DNA from: Deltaproteobacteria bacterium GWB2_55_19
GTDB lineage: Bacteria > Desulfobacterota > GWC2-55-46
Length of the DNA: 64,000 bases
Reading direction: 5' to 3'
Assembly (NCBI GenBank): GCA_001797465.1
Contig: MGPQ01000012.1
Span: forward strand, 62,001-126,000
Numbering within the stretch: position 1 is the first letter of the stretch; each line of letters opens with the position of its first letter. This document shows positions 16,260-24,919 of this stretch, one piece after another. The position numbers and the translations under genes were made by a program. The notes under the pieces were generated by a model, which was given only the letters and a program-made list of their open reading frames with translations, was not told the origin of the DNA and made no database searches.

Positions 16260-16664
16260 ATGTCAAAAATGAACCTGAGACGCGCCGCACCGGTAATCTT
16301 CGCATTCCTCACGTTCTTTGCGCTCGCCTCCTGCTCGCAGACCGGGGTCAAAGACGCTTCAAGTCTCCGGGGCGGGGAGACGAGGCCCACCCTTTCGCCT
16401 CTCAATTACACCGGAGTGACCGCCCTGGCCTACCAGGCCGCCAGGGATATACCGGAGGTGCTCGACAGCCTGTATTGCTACTGCGACTGCGCAAAGCACT
16501 CGGGACACAAGAGCCTCCTTTCCTGCTATGTGGACGAGCATGCGGTCCACTGCGACATCTGCATAGACGAGGCGCTCATGGCATACGACCTCCACAGGCA
16601 GGGCAAGGACGCCGTTGCCATCAGGGAGGCGGTAGACGCAAGGTTCGCGCGCGCAAGTCACTGA
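16260..16664 (+). CDS. CYCXC-family (PCYCGC domain) lipoprotein
   Basis: 134 aa from the ATG at 16260; TTG 16248 and ATG 16269 are alternatives and none has a Shine-Dalgarno site. A signal peptide ends in the lipobox ALASC (Cys25). The conserved region DSLYCYCDCAKHSGHKSLL holds Cys73, 75 and 77, followed by Cys89, Cys98 and Cys101 (CDIC), matching the PCYCGC/CYCXC family, some members of which are selenoproteins. Here all positions are cysteine. The function is not established; a cysteine-rich exported protein at the head of a cytochrome c maturation operon suggests metal or thiol handling outside the membrane (inference). Confidence 0.85.
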   Translation: MSKMNLRRAAPVIFAFLTFFALASCSQTGVKDASSLRGGETRPTLSPLNYTGVTALAYQAARDIPEVLDSLYCYCDCAKHSGHKSLLSCYVDEHAVHCDICIDEALMAYDLHRQGKDAVAIREAVDARFARASH

Positions 16665-16689
16665 TAAAATCTTCAACGGAGGAGACGCT

Positions 16690-17274
16690 GTGGTCACAAA
16701 GAAGATCCTTATAGGTTTTGCCGCGGCCGGCATTATCGCCGTTGCGGGCTTCACCGGCTGTTCCAAATCGAAGGACGCCAAGGACGCCGCCCAGACCGCG
16801 GGTGGGCCGGGCCAGGAGGCCGCCCTGCAGGGGCAGGCCGCCCTGGTGAGCAACGCCGTCATTGTAGAGGACCTCAAGGCGAGGCTGAAGGAAAAGCCTA
16901 ACGACCCCGAGGTGCTCTGGAGGCTCGGCGACGCGTACTTCGAATCAAAGCAGTTCGCCGACGCCACCGAGTACTACAAGAAGGCCATACAGTACAAGCC
17001 CGACGAAACCGACATATACAACGACCTCGGACTCTCCGTCCACTACCTCGGAAAATCCGAGGAGGGGCTCAAATACATCGAGCAGGGTATAAAGAAGAAC
17101 CCGTACCACCAGAGGATATGGCTCACCAAGGGCTTCATACTCGCCTACGGCGTTGGAGACCTCCAGGGCGCGAAGACCGCGTGGGAGAAGGCCGCCGCGC
17201 TTAACCCCGAGAGCCAGATAGGCAAGGCGGCCACCGAGTTCCTCGTGCAGTTCAAAGAGAAGCCGAAAAAGTAA
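16690..17274 (+). CDS. TPR lipoprotein of the cytochrome c maturation operon
   Basis: 194 aa. GTG start with GGAGGAG 8 bp upstream. Signal sequence and lipobox FTGC (Cys24) are followed by a Gln/Ala-rich linker and three to four TPR motifs (about 60-185), e.g. PEVLWRLGDAYFESKQFADA and DIYNDLGLSVHYLGKSEEG. TPR proteins next to ResB/CcsA resemble the CcmH/NrfG-type chaperones that hold apocytochromes during haem ligation, a plausible role here. It starts 25 bp after the CYCXC gene; resB follows after 18 bp. Confidence 0.88.
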   Translation: MVTKKILIGFAAAGIIAVAGFTGCSKSKDAKDAAQTAGGPGQEAALQGQAALVSNAVIVEDLKARLKEKPNDPEVLWRLGDAYFESKQFADATEYYKKAIQYKPDETDIYNDLGLSVHYLGKSEEGLKYIEQGIKKNPYHQRIWLTKGFILAYGVGDLQGAKTAWEKAAALNPESQIGKAATEFLVQFKEKPKK

Positions 17275-17292
17275 GGGTAAGGGTATAAATAG

Positions 17293-18720
17293 ATGCAGGA
17301 TAAAGCAAAAGGAACCGGGGCCCAAAGACCCTGGCACAGGGCGGTCGGCTCAAATATCTGGTACTTTTTCAACTCGCTCAAGCTCACGCTCTTCGTCCTC
17401 ATTACGCTCGCCGTAGTCTCCATATTCGGCACGGTCGTCGAGCAGAACCTGCCGGTCGAGGAGTACCTCCAGAAGTACGGCGAGAAGTGGACGAGCTACA
17501 TATTGACCGTGCGCATCAATGACATGTACCATTCGTACTGGTTCCTGGCGTTGCTCGCTCTGCTCGCTCTGAACATCATCGTCTGCACCTTTGAGAGGTT
17601 CCCTCCCAAGTGGAAGTCATTGCTCAACCACAAGTCCGAGAAGTTCGACGTAAGGCTTATCGATAAGTTCGCCAACCACCACACCTTCGAGGTCGCCGCC
17701 TCCACGGAGGCCGTTAAGGAGAGGGTGGTTAACGCCTTCAGGAAAAAGAAGTTCGACATCATCACATCCGGGTCGGGTAGTGAGTTCCGCCTCTACGCCT
17801 GGAAAGGGCGCATAGGCAGGCTCGGTTCGGACTTCACGCACATAAGCCTCCTCTTGATCCTCCTCGGCGCGATCGTTGGCAGTTTCGCCGGGTACAAGGA
17901 CTTCAGGGCCGTATTCGTCGGCGGCGAGATGTCCGTTCCCAAGGCCGACTTCAGGTTGAAACTCGAGAAGTTCTGGATAGACTATTATGATTCCGGACAG
18001 ATAAAGCAGTACAACAGCCTCTTGACCGTCATTGAGGACGGCAAGGAGGTGCTGAAAAAGCAGATATGGGTCAACGAGCCGCTCTATTACAAGGGCATAA
18101 GGTTCTACCAGTCGAGCTACGGCACGGCCTGGAACAAGGTCTCGGAGGCCGAGATAGCGGTCAAGATGAAGGGGAAAGACCAGCACGGCGAGCCCATGCT
18201 CGTCAAATGGGAGAAGCTGACCCCGCTTGCCGGGACCAGGTACTCGGTCAAGCTTATAGGATACGCCGCGGACTTCGCCTACGACGAGGGGACGAACCAG
18301 GTGTTTTCCAAGTCCGCGGAGTCGAATAACCCCGCCATCCATCTTGAGATATACGACGGGGAGAAGCTTATCGCGACCCAGTGGCTCTTTCTCAAGTACC
18401 CGGGCATATTCCCGGCGATACCTAACGCGGATGAGGACCTCGTCTTCACCGGCTTCAGGGGCATCATGTACTCGGGGATCTCCATTAACAAGGACCCTGG
18501 CACAAACATCGTCTGGGCGGGCTCCCTGGTAATGGGGTTCGGCTTTATCCTCGCATTCTTTGTCTACCACAGGCGCGTCTGGATAGTCGTGAGGGGGTCC
18601 GGCAAGTCCACCGAGGTCAAGCTCGGCGGCATGATAAACAAGAACAACCTTGTCTTCGAGAAGGAGCTCAAGGAAATAGTCGAATCAATCAGTTCTGAAA
18701 AAGCGGGGGGTAAGCGATGA
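17293..18720 (+). CDS. resB: System II cytochrome c maturation protein ResB/CcsB
   Basis: 475 aa. Three membrane helices near the N-terminus (about 25-45, 80-95 and 190-210 by hydropathy), a large periplasmic domain (about 215-410) and a fourth helix near 415-435, the ResB plan. The segment VNEPLYYKGIRFYQSSYG is highly typical of ResB. With CcsA it exports haem and attaches it to CXXCH motifs of cytochromes such as those at 4905 and 6778. Its last codons overlap the ccsA start (ATGA, 4 bp). Confidence 0.95.
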   Translation: MQDKAKGTGAQRPWHRAVGSNIWYFFNSLKLTLFVLITLAVVSIFGTVVEQNLPVEEYLQKYGEKWTSYILTVRINDMYHSYWFLALLALLALNIIVCTFERFPPKWKSLLNHKSEKFDVRLIDKFANHHTFEVAASTEAVKERVVNAFRKKKFDIITSGSGSEFRLYAWKGRIGRLGSDFTHISLLLILLGAIVGSFAGYKDFRAVFVGGEMSVPKADFRLKLEKFWIDYYDSGQIKQYNSLLTVIEDGKEVLKKQIWVNEPLYYKGIRFYQSSYGTAWNKVSEAEIAVKMKGKDQHGEPMLVKWEKLTPLAGTRYSVKLIGYAADFAYDEGTNQVFSKSAESNNPAIHLEIYDGEKLIATQWLFLKYPGIFPAIPNADEDLVFTGFRGIMYSGISINKDPGTNIVWAGSLVMGFGFILAFFVYHRRVWIVVRGSGKSTEVKLGGMINKNNLVFEKELKEIVESISSEKAGGKR

Positions 18721-19607
18721 TCCTTTCTTTGGTATTTTTCACTTTTTCGTTCGTCTTCTATCTGGTGACCGCGCTCCTCTACATAGGCCACTGGGTCTTC
18801 AAGAAGAAATGGATCGGCCAGACCGCGACTGCCATGGCCTTTGTCGCGCTCCTCTCAACGACCATGATACTCGTCGCCCGGGCCGGAGAGTCCGGGCACG
18901 CGCCTTTCTCGAACCTCTGGGAATCGATGATGCTATTTGTCTGGGCGACTAACGCCGGCTACCTCATACTCGAGTACAAGCACAAGTTCAGGGCCATAGG
19001 CGCTTTCGTCATGGGCCTTGAGTTCATAGCCATGATCTCGGTCTCTCTTCTGCCGTACAGGTTCAAGAGCGCAGAGCCCTTGAACCCGGCGCTCCAGAAC
19101 AAGTGGCACTGGCTGATGGACGTGCTCCGTCCCTTCGGGCTGGAGAAGTACGCGATAGGCTGGCTCGACTTCCACGTCTTCACGACGTTCATCGGTTACG
19201 CCGGGTTCGCGATCTCATTCGGCCTGAGCATAATATATCTCCTCAAGGAGCGCTCGGAGGCGAAAGGGACGCAAGAAGGCGTCATGGGGGCCTTCCCTGA
19301 GGCGCGGATATTGGACGAGCTGAGTTACAGGGCGATAGCCTGGGGTTTTCCGTTCCTCGCAACCGGCATAGTCTCGGGGGCCGTCTGGGCGAACTACGCC
19401 TGGGGCACCTACTGGTCATGGGACCCGAAGGAGACCTGGTCGCTCATCACATGGTTCATCTACGCGGCCTACCTCCACGCCAGGGTCACGAGGGGCTGGA
19501 GGGGCAAGCGCGCCGCCTACATTTCAATCGTCGGTTTCCTTGCGGTAATATTCCTGTACTGGGGCGTGAGTTTCGTCCTCCCAGGGCTCCACGCGTACGC
19601 GTCGTAG
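18717..19607 (+). CDS. ccsA: System II cytochrome c maturation protein CcsA/ResC
   Basis: 296 aa, about eight membrane helices. The haem-handling tryptophan-rich motif WGTYWSWDPKETWSLITW (WWD domain) is at about residues 230-247, with conserved flanking histidines (HVF near 152; HAR near 258) as candidate haem ligands. It works with ResB as the haem exporter and cytochrome c synthetase. Start overlaps the resB stop by 4 bp. Confidence 0.96.
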   Translation: MILSLVFFTFSFVFYLVTALLYIGHWVFKKKWIGQTATAMAFVALLSTTMILVARAGESGHAPFSNLWESMMLFVWATNAGYLILEYKHKFRAIGAFVMGLEFIAMISVSLLPYRFKSAEPLNPALQNKWHWLMDVLRPFGLEKYAIGWLDFHVFTTFIGYAGFAISFGLSIIYLLKERSEAKGTQEGVMGAFPEARILDELSYRAIAWGFPFLATGIVSGAVWANYAWGTYWSWDPKETWSLITWFIYAAYLHARVTRGWRGKRAAYISIVGFLAVIFLYWGVSFVLPGLHAYAS

Positions 19608-19615
19608 ACCGGATG

Positions 19616-19653
19616 CGGAAAGGGCCCGACGCACGCGCACCGGGCCCCTTCCG
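19616..19653 (+). other. GC-rich hairpin between ccsA and the tlpA-like gene
   Basis: CGGAAAGGGCCCG pairs with CGGGCCCCTTCCG around a loop of about 12 bases, with only short T runs after it. It may attenuate read-through or stabilise the upstream message; not a canonical terminator. Confidence 0.5.
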
Positions 19654-19687
19654 TAAATTCCTTTTTCCTTAAGGGGTATAAAGAAAG

Positions 19688-20278
19688 ATGGCTGACAAGA
19701 CCGACAACGAAAAAGGCCTGCCGAAGATAGCGCTTGTAGTGATCGTCCTTGCCGTAGTCGGCATCGCCGCTTTTATCATATTCGGCCAGAGGCAGAAGTT
19801 CGAGCCCGTGGTCGCCGGAAGCGAGGCAATGGATTTCACCCTTCCGGACCTCTCAGGCAATCCTAAGAGCCTTAAGGATTTCAGGGGCAAGGTCGTCTTC
19901 CTGAACTTCTGGGCTACCTGGTGCAAGCCCTGCGAGGAGGAGATGCCTTCCATGCAGGCCCTTTACCAGGCCTTCGCCGGTCAACCCTTCGAGATAGTCG
20001 CCGTCAGCGTCGACAAGGACGGCCCCGAGGTCGTAAAGGCCTACGCCGCGAAGTACGGACTTACCTTCACCATCCTCCAGGACAGGAAGGGCGCCATTAA
20101 GGATGCCTACAAGACGACCGGCGTCCCAGAGACCTTCATCGTGGACCAGAGCGGCGTCATAGCCGAGAAGGTCTGGGGGCCGAGGGACTGGTCCGAGCCG
20201 TCGTCGTACGCTACCATTGTGGACCTCCTTAAGAACGGGCCCAAACCCAAAGAAGCCTACAAGACCGTCCGCAGATAG
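19688..20278 (+). CDS. TlpA/ResA-like membrane-anchored thioredoxin
   Basis: 196 aa with a single N-terminal anchor (about 13-33) and a periplasmic thioredoxin fold. The active site is WCKPC (Cys79, Cys82) in the FWATWCKPCEEEMP context, and the cis-proline region (GVPETFIV) is present. In system II maturation such proteins reduce the haem-binding cysteines of apocytochromes, receiving electrons from CcdA, which is encoded next. 81 bp separate it from ccsA, including a GC hairpin. Confidence 0.93.
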   Translation: MADKTDNEKGLPKIALVVIVLAVVGIAAFIIFGQRQKFEPVVAGSEAMDFTLPDLSGNPKSLKDFRGKVVFLNFWATWCKPCEEEMPSMQALYQAFAGQPFEIVAVSVDKDGPEVVKAYAAKYGLTFTILQDRKGAIKDAYKTTGVPETFIVDQSGVIAEKVWGPRDWSEPSSYATIVDLLKNGPKPKEAYKTVRR

Positions 20279-20343
20279 CCTCTAATCTTGCGTTAATATC
20301 CGGCGCGGTATGATGTCGCAGGTCCTTTAAAAGGAGTCTACCT

Positions 20344-21075
20344 ATGACTACTGAAGTCAGTCTGCCCTTAGCGTTCTTCGGCGGGATACTCTCGTTCATA
20401 TCCCCGTGCGTCCTGCCGCTCGTGCCCTCGTACATTTCGTTCGTAACCGGCATATCGTTTGAGGAGCTTACAAACGACTCTGGCAAGGAGATAAAGAAGG
20501 TCATACTGAAAAACTCGCTCATGTTTATCCTCGGGTTCTCGACGGTCTTCGTCGTCATCCTCGGATCCTCGGCCCAGCTCTTCGGCTCGCTCTTCATGGA
20601 GTACCAGGACATAGTAAGGAAGATCGGCGGCCTCGTTATAATACTCCTCGGCATCCACATAATAGGCATCATAAACTTCAACATACTCCAGAGGGACAAG
20701 CGTCTGCACTTCTTCAGGGAAAAGCCGGCAGGGCTCCTCGGGTCTTTCCTCGTGGGCATAGGGTTCGCGGCTGGCTGGACCCCGTGCATTGGGCCGATAC
20801 TCTCCGCGATATTCGCCGTCGCCGCGACCTCCGAGAACCCCTGGTCCGGTATATCCCTCTTTATAGCGTACTCCCTGGGCCTTGCCATACCGTTCCTCTT
20901 AACCTCTCTCGGCATCAACACCTTCCTCAAGCATTTCAATAAGCTCAAGCGCCACATGAGGATTATCTCAGTAATTACAGGTGCTTTCCTCATCATAACT
21001 GGGGTATTGATTTTTTCTAACTCTCTTGCTATTATAGGCGGGTATCTGAACAACCTGATGCCGAGCCTGAGTTAG
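20344..21075 (+). CDS. ccdA: Thiol-disulfide electron carrier CcdA
   Basis: 243 aa, six membrane helices. The two redox cysteines are visible in SPCVLPLVPSY (Cys22) and GWTPCIGPIL (near residue 146). CcdA moves reducing equivalents from cytoplasmic thioredoxin to periplasmic thioredoxins such as the TlpA-like protein upstream. AAAAGGAG lies ahead of the ATG. Confidence 0.95.
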   Translation: MTTEVSLPLAFFGGILSFISPCVLPLVPSYISFVTGISFEELTNDSGKEIKKVILKNSLMFILGFSTVFVVILGSSAQLFGSLFMEYQDIVRKIGGLVIILLGIHIIGIINFNILQRDKRLHFFREKPAGLLGSFLVGIGFAAGWTPCIGPILSAIFAVAATSENPWSGISLFIAYSLGLAIPFLLTSLGINTFLKHFNKLKRHMRIISVITGAFLIITGVLIFSNSLAIIGGYLNNLMPSLS

Positions 21076-21171
21076 AACGCGGGCGGGGCGGGACCTATGG
21101 CCGGGGCGATAATGCCTCCGGCCGTTGGGGCATACGCCTCTTTCGTCCTTTCCGCGTCGTATTAGGACCCC

Positions 21172-21492
21172 ATGACAAAGCCCATCATCGAAGTCTACGC
21201 AAGGAAGGACTGTACAATCTGCGACAGCCCCAAGGGTTGCGTCCTCTGCAACGACGTGAAGGACACGCTCGGCAGGGTCGGAGCCGAGATACCCTTCCAG
21301 TTCAAGGAGGTCGATATCGACGCGAGCGACGACCTCTTCAGACGCTTCAATCAGGACATCCCGACCGTCTTCATCAACGGCAAGAAGGCGTTCAAATTCA
21401 AGGTAGACGAAACCGAATTCAGGAAGAAGCTCAGAAAGGAAATCATAAAGGCGAAGTTGCTTAGTCTCCGTAACCAGAAGGCCGCTACTTAA
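21172..21492 (+). CDS. Glutaredoxin-like protein with a doubled CXXC
   Basis: 106 aa, cytoplasmic. The N-terminal strand IIEVYARKDC leads to CTICDSPKGCVLC (Cys14, 17, 23, 26). A normal glutaredoxin-like domain has one CXXC here; this one carries an insertion bearing a second pair. A DIPTVFINGKKAF cis-proline segment (about 60-72) supports the thioredoxin fold. Cys23-Cys26 align best with the usual active site, while Cys14/Cys17 could bind metal or relay electrons. It probably belongs to the redox operon, but the 96 bp gap to ccdA contains a GC hairpin. Confidence 0.8.
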   Translation: MTKPIIEVYARKDCTICDSPKGCVLCNDVKDTLGRVGAEIPFQFKEVDIDASDDLFRRFNQDIPTVFINGKKAFKFKVDETEFRKKLRKEIIKAKLLSLRNQKAAT

Positions 21493-21513
21493 GCTTCGCG
21501 CCCGCATGCATCC

Positions 21514-21557
21514 GGGGGGCAAGGGGGGCAAGGGGGGCAAGGGGGGCAAGGGGAGGG
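21514..21557. repeat. Tandem GGGGGGCAA repeat (four units)
   Basis: Four perfect 9-bp units followed by GGGGAGGGG, about 20 bp after the glutaredoxin-like gene. The G-runs could form a quadruplex on the plus strand. It is too short and regular for a CRISPR array. This lies in the 304 bp gene-free stretch 21493-21796, which otherwise holds a terminator. Confidence 0.9.
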
Positions 21558-21620
21558 GCTGGCCGTGGCGACGATATCCGCGCCATAGGGTGACGGACGC
21601 GAAACAAACTGTTTTTTCAT

Positions 21621-21646
21621 AAGGCGCTTATAGCGCCTTTTTTTTT
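21621..21646 (+). terminator. Intrinsic terminator of the cytochrome c maturation/redox operon
   Basis: AAGGCGC-ttata-GCGCCTT-type hairpin followed by an uninterrupted T run to 21646. Confidence 0.85.
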
Positions 21647-21796
21647 AACGCAGTGCCCCACGCTTTTAAAAAACAGTTTAAGATTGATTTTCTGCAAACA
21701 GTTCTGCTAATATACGCATTTGATTAAGTATTTGGGAGCCGGGGCTACTCTGCCAGCACGCAGGTTCAAGACCCGGCCAAGGCCCCGGTATCGTCC

Positions 21797-22525
21797 ATGA
21801 AGGTCATAGTCATAATCCCCACCTACAACGAGGCGGAGAACATAAGTATAGTTGTCCCCAACATACTCGGGCTCGGGCGGGAGTTCCATGTCCTCGTCGT
21901 AGACGACAACTCGCCTGACGGCACCGCGAAGGTCGTAAAAGACCTGATGAAAAAAGACGGACGGGTCATGCTCATGGAGCGCCCCGGCAAGATGGGGCTC
22001 GGCTCCGCGTATATCGCGGGTTTCAAGCGCGCGATCAAGGAAGGGGCGGACTTCATCTGCGAGATGGACGCCGACCACTCGCACGACTTCAACGATCTCC
22101 CGAGGTTCCTGAAGGAGACGGATAAATACGACCTCGTCATTGGTTCCAGGTACGCAAACGGGATAAGCGTCGTCAACTGGCCTCTGCCGAGGCTCCTTTT
22201 GAGCTACTTCGGAAATGTCTATGCGAGGCTCGTAACGGGTCTTAAGACGTTCGACAATACCGCCGGGTTCAAGTGCTTCAAGAGAAAGGTGCTCGAAGCC
22301 ATAAACCTCGACGCCATACACAGCAACGGATACGCCTTCCAGATTGAGATGAACTGGAACGTGGCGCGAAAGGGTTTCCGCACAGTTGAGATACCCGTCA
22401 TTTTCTGGGGCAGGTACTCGGGGGATTCAAAGATGTCCGGCAACATCGTCCGCGAGGCCGTCTTTATAGTCTGGAGGTTAAGGCTTGACTCCATATTGAG
22501 AAGGTTCGGCCTCAAAGGGGATTGA
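21797..22525 (+). CDS. Polyprenyl-phosphate mannosyltransferase (DPM1-like GT2)
   Basis: 242 aa. GT-A fold with IIPTYNEAENI at the N-terminus, VVDDNSPDGT (about 35-44) and EMDADHSHDFNDLP (about 92-105) holding the DXD metal site, plus GSRYANG. This is the short soluble DPM1 type that loads mannose (or another hexose) from a nucleotide sugar onto polyprenyl phosphate. The next gene, 6 bp on, encodes a GT-C-like membrane protein that could use the lipid-linked sugar, so the two form a natural donor/transferase pair. Confidence 0.92.
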   Translation: MKVIVIIPTYNEAENISIVVPNILGLGREFHVLVVDDNSPDGTAKVVKDLMKKDGRVMLMERPGKMGLGSAYIAGFKRAIKEGADFICEMDADHSHDFNDLPRFLKETDKYDLVIGSRYANGISVVNWPLPRLLLSYFGNVYARLVTGLKTFDNTAGFKCFKRKVLEAINLDAIHSNGYAFQIEMNWNVARKGFRTVEIPVIFWGRYSGDSKMSGNIVREAVFIVWRLRLDSILRRFGLKGD

Positions 22526-22531
22526 CGCACC

Positions 22532-24154
22532 GTGCTCCGCGACCTCTTAAATAAAAACGCATACACCGTCGCGCTCCTTGGTCTCCTTGTGGCGCTCTCC
22601 TACTATAACGCCCTTTTTACGCCGTTCATGTGGGACGACAAGACGCTCGTAGTCTCGAACGCCGGGCTTAAGGGCGGGTGGGAGAGCCTGCTCGCCGCCT
22701 TCAGCCCGCGTCTCTGGGGCCTCCGGGTCGACAACGAGGCGTTCAGGTCGTTTTACAGGCCCCTGCATACCGTCCTTTCGATGATCGATTACAAGATATG
22801 GGGCTTAAACCCGTTCGGGTTCCACCTCTCGAACGTAATACTCCACCTCTTCAATACGCTCCTCGTATTCGCCTTTGCATTGCGGCTCTCGGAGGAGAGG
22901 GCCGCGGCTTTTTTCGCCGCGGCGATATTCGCCGTCCACCCCGCGCATACCGAGTCGGTAACGTTCATCTCGGCCAGGGTCGATCTGCTCTCGGCGTTCT
23001 TCCTCCTCCTTTCATTCCACCTCTACGCATTCCACCCGGAGCCGGGTTACACGAGGTTCGGCCGCGGGTTCGGTATAAGGGACATTCTCTCGATGTTCCT
23101 CTTCCTCCTTGCCCTCCTTTCAAAGGAGATGGCCGTAACCATGCCGATACTGCTCGCGCTCTACACATGGTTCTTCGAGAAATGGGGGAGGCGGGCCGTG
23201 AGGGTCGCCCCGTATTTCGTCATACTCGCGCTCTACATTCTATTCAGGTTCCTCGGGCTCAAGGCCTTCGCGGGCCAGCACGGGCTCAAGGCCGACTTTT
23301 TGACGGTGGCGTTCACCGCCTCTGCCGCGGTCCTCGACTATGTGAGGCTCCTCTTCTTCCCTTATCCCCTGAAGGCCTATTACAGCATCTTCTGGCAGCC
23401 GTCTTTGAGCGCGAAGGTCATAGCGGCCTTTGTCCTCATGCTCGTCTCTCTCTTCGCGGTCCTCTGGTATCTTAACAGGGATAAAAAGCTCCACGCCTTC
23501 GCGATATTATGGACCTATATCTCGCTCCTCCCGGTCCTGAACATCGGCACGCTCGGAGAGTTCTCGATAGCGGAGCGGTACCTCTATATACCGTCTATCG
23601 GGTTTTCGATACTCGTAGGCCTCTTTTTTTCGTCCCTTTTAAAGGACCATCTCGTCGGCAAATACGCGCCATACGCCTTCGCTCTTATAACAGTAGTGCT
23701 CGTGGTGTTGACCATATCAAGGAACAGGGTCTGGAAGGACGACGTCACGTTCTATTCGGCGATGGTCGCTGGCGCGCCCGGGTCCGCGATACCGCACGCC
23801 AACCTCGGACACGCATACATGAGGGGCGGTAATATCGAGGGGGCTGTTACTGAGCTCAGAGAGGCTTCCCGCCTCTCCGGGGGGAACCCGGTCATCCATT
23901 ACGAGCTTGGTTCGTTGTATATGAAGGCCGGAAAGCTCTACGAGGCGGTCGGCGAGTTCAGGGCGGCGATAGAGATGAAGCCGGATTTTGTCGAGGCATA
24001 TAACGCGCTCGGCATCGCGTACGCAGGGCTTGGGGAGAATTCTCTCGCGCTCGATGCCTTCGAGAGCGTGCTTATATACGACCCGTTATCTGAAGCGGCG
24101 CTCTCAAACATAGCGAGGCTCAAGGCATCGAAGAGTCCGAAGGCAAGGCGCTGA
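22532..24154 (+). CDS. GT-C-like membrane protein with C-terminal TPR repeats
   Basis: 540 aa, GTG start. About eleven membrane helices (to about 390) precede a TPR region (about 405-525; e.g. AIPHANLGHAYMRGGNIEGA, PDFVEAYNALGIAYAGLGEN). FMWDDK after the first helix resembles the acidic first loop of protein O-mannosyltransferases and ArnT-like GT-C enzymes. The layout recalls eukaryotic TMTC and bacterial TPR-GT-C proteins. It probably transfers a polyprenyl-linked sugar to a protein on the outer face of the membrane (inference). The stop TGA is directly followed by the complement of the convergent gene's stop (TGATCA). Confidence 0.82.
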   Translation: MLRDLLNKNAYTVALLGLLVALSYYNALFTPFMWDDKTLVVSNAGLKGGWESLLAAFSPRLWGLRVDNEAFRSFYRPLHTVLSMIDYKIWGLNPFGFHLSNVILHLFNTLLVFAFALRLSEERAAAFFAAAIFAVHPAHTESVTFISARVDLLSAFFLLLSFHLYAFHPEPGYTRFGRGFGIRDILSMFLFLLALLSKEMAVTMPILLALYTWFFEKWGRRAVRVAPYFVILALYILFRFLGLKAFAGQHGLKADFLTVAFTASAAVLDYVRLLFFPYPLKAYYSIFWQPSLSAKVIAAFVLMLVSLFAVLWYLNRDKKLHAFAILWTYISLLPVLNIGTLGEFSIAERYLYIPSIGFSILVGLFFSSLLKDHLVGKYAPYAFALITVVLVVLTISRNRVWKDDVTFYSAMVAGAPGSAIPHANLGHAYMRGGNIEGAVTELREASRLSGGNPVIHYELGSLYMKAGKLYEAVGEFRAAIEMKPDFVEAYNALGIAYAGLGENSLALDAFESVLIYDPLSEAALSNIARLKASKSPKARR

Positions 24155-24919
24155 TCAGGCCCTCTTTGCCTTTCTTGTAAAGAATGCCTTCGAGATAGGG
24201 CTTATCTCCGCGACCTTCTTGCCCTTCATCGCCACAAGCATCCCGAAGATGAACTTTTTTTTCTTCGTCACAGTGAACCCGGCGGAGTTAAGGAGCTCTT
24301 CGAGGCTCTCTTCCGTGAACTTCTGGACGTGGGCCTCTTTCCAGACCTTGCCCTTTCCCTTTGTCCAGAAGTGCCAGATGACCCTGAAGAGCAACGACTG
24401 CTCGTTTGGCACGAGCACGAGGATCTTGCCCCGGTCCTCAAGGCACCTGTTTAGCTCTATGAGCGCTTCCCTCGGCTCGTGGAGGTGTTCGAGGACCTCT
24501 ATGGCGCTTATAAACCCGAAACTGCTGTCTTCGAAGGGGAGCTCGTAAAAGTCGGCGCAGAGGAACTTCGGCCCCCTGTGGGCCTCGTTTGCGTACTTGA
24601 TGGCCCCGAGCGAGGCGTCTACACCCGCGGACCACTTGAGACGCCCCTTTTCGCTGATCCTGTCGAGGAGCGTGCCGCCGCCGCACCCGATGTCGAGCAT
24701 CTTGGCGTCCTCGCCTTTAAGGAGGTTTGTAATCGCGGAAATCCTCCTTGAGTGCCAGAACCTCTGAAAGGGGTTTTCCGCCATGGACCTGTCGTAGTAG
24801 TCGGGCGGGACCTCGTCGTGAATATCCCGCATCTTTTTTCTGAGATCTTGCCCGGGCCTCTGCTCGACCGCCTCATGCTTGGCTTCGATTTCCGGTAGAC
24901 GTGCCAGCGATGCTTCCAT
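24155..24919 (-). CDS. Class I SAM-dependent methyltransferase
   Basis: 254 aa. Motif I MLDIGCGGGTLL (about 74-85), acidic GVDAS, and motif IV-like FGFISAIEVLEHLHEP (about 133-148). Lys-rich C-terminus (KKKKFIF), no clear membrane span. Resembles methyltransferases found in polysaccharide or lipid gene clusters. It converges on the GT-C/TPR gene with no gap between stop codons, and its promoter region (24920-25188) is shared with the DUF4390 gene. Substrate unknown. Confidence 0.88.
   Translation of the reverse strand: MEASLARLPEIEAKHEAVEQRPGQDLRKKMRDIHDEVPPDYYDRSMAENPFQRFWHSRRISAITNLLKGEDAKMLDIGCGGGTLLDRISEKGRLKWSAGVDASLGAIKYANEAHRGPKFLCADFYELPFEDSSFGFISAIEVLEHLHEPREALIELNRCLEDRGKILVLVPNEQSLLFRVIWHFWTKGKGKVWKEAHVQKFTEESLEELLNSAGFTVTKKKKFIFGMLVAMKGKKVAEISPISKAFFTRKAKRA

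Noticed and set aside
21514-21557. CRISPR array
   Set aside because: Units are 9 bp and contiguous with no spacers; no cas genes in the window.
21735-21790. GGTTCAAGACC resembling a tRNA T-arm
   Set aside because: The T stem does not pair and no acceptor, D or anticodon arm fits; the GC-rich stem nearby is a simple hairpin.
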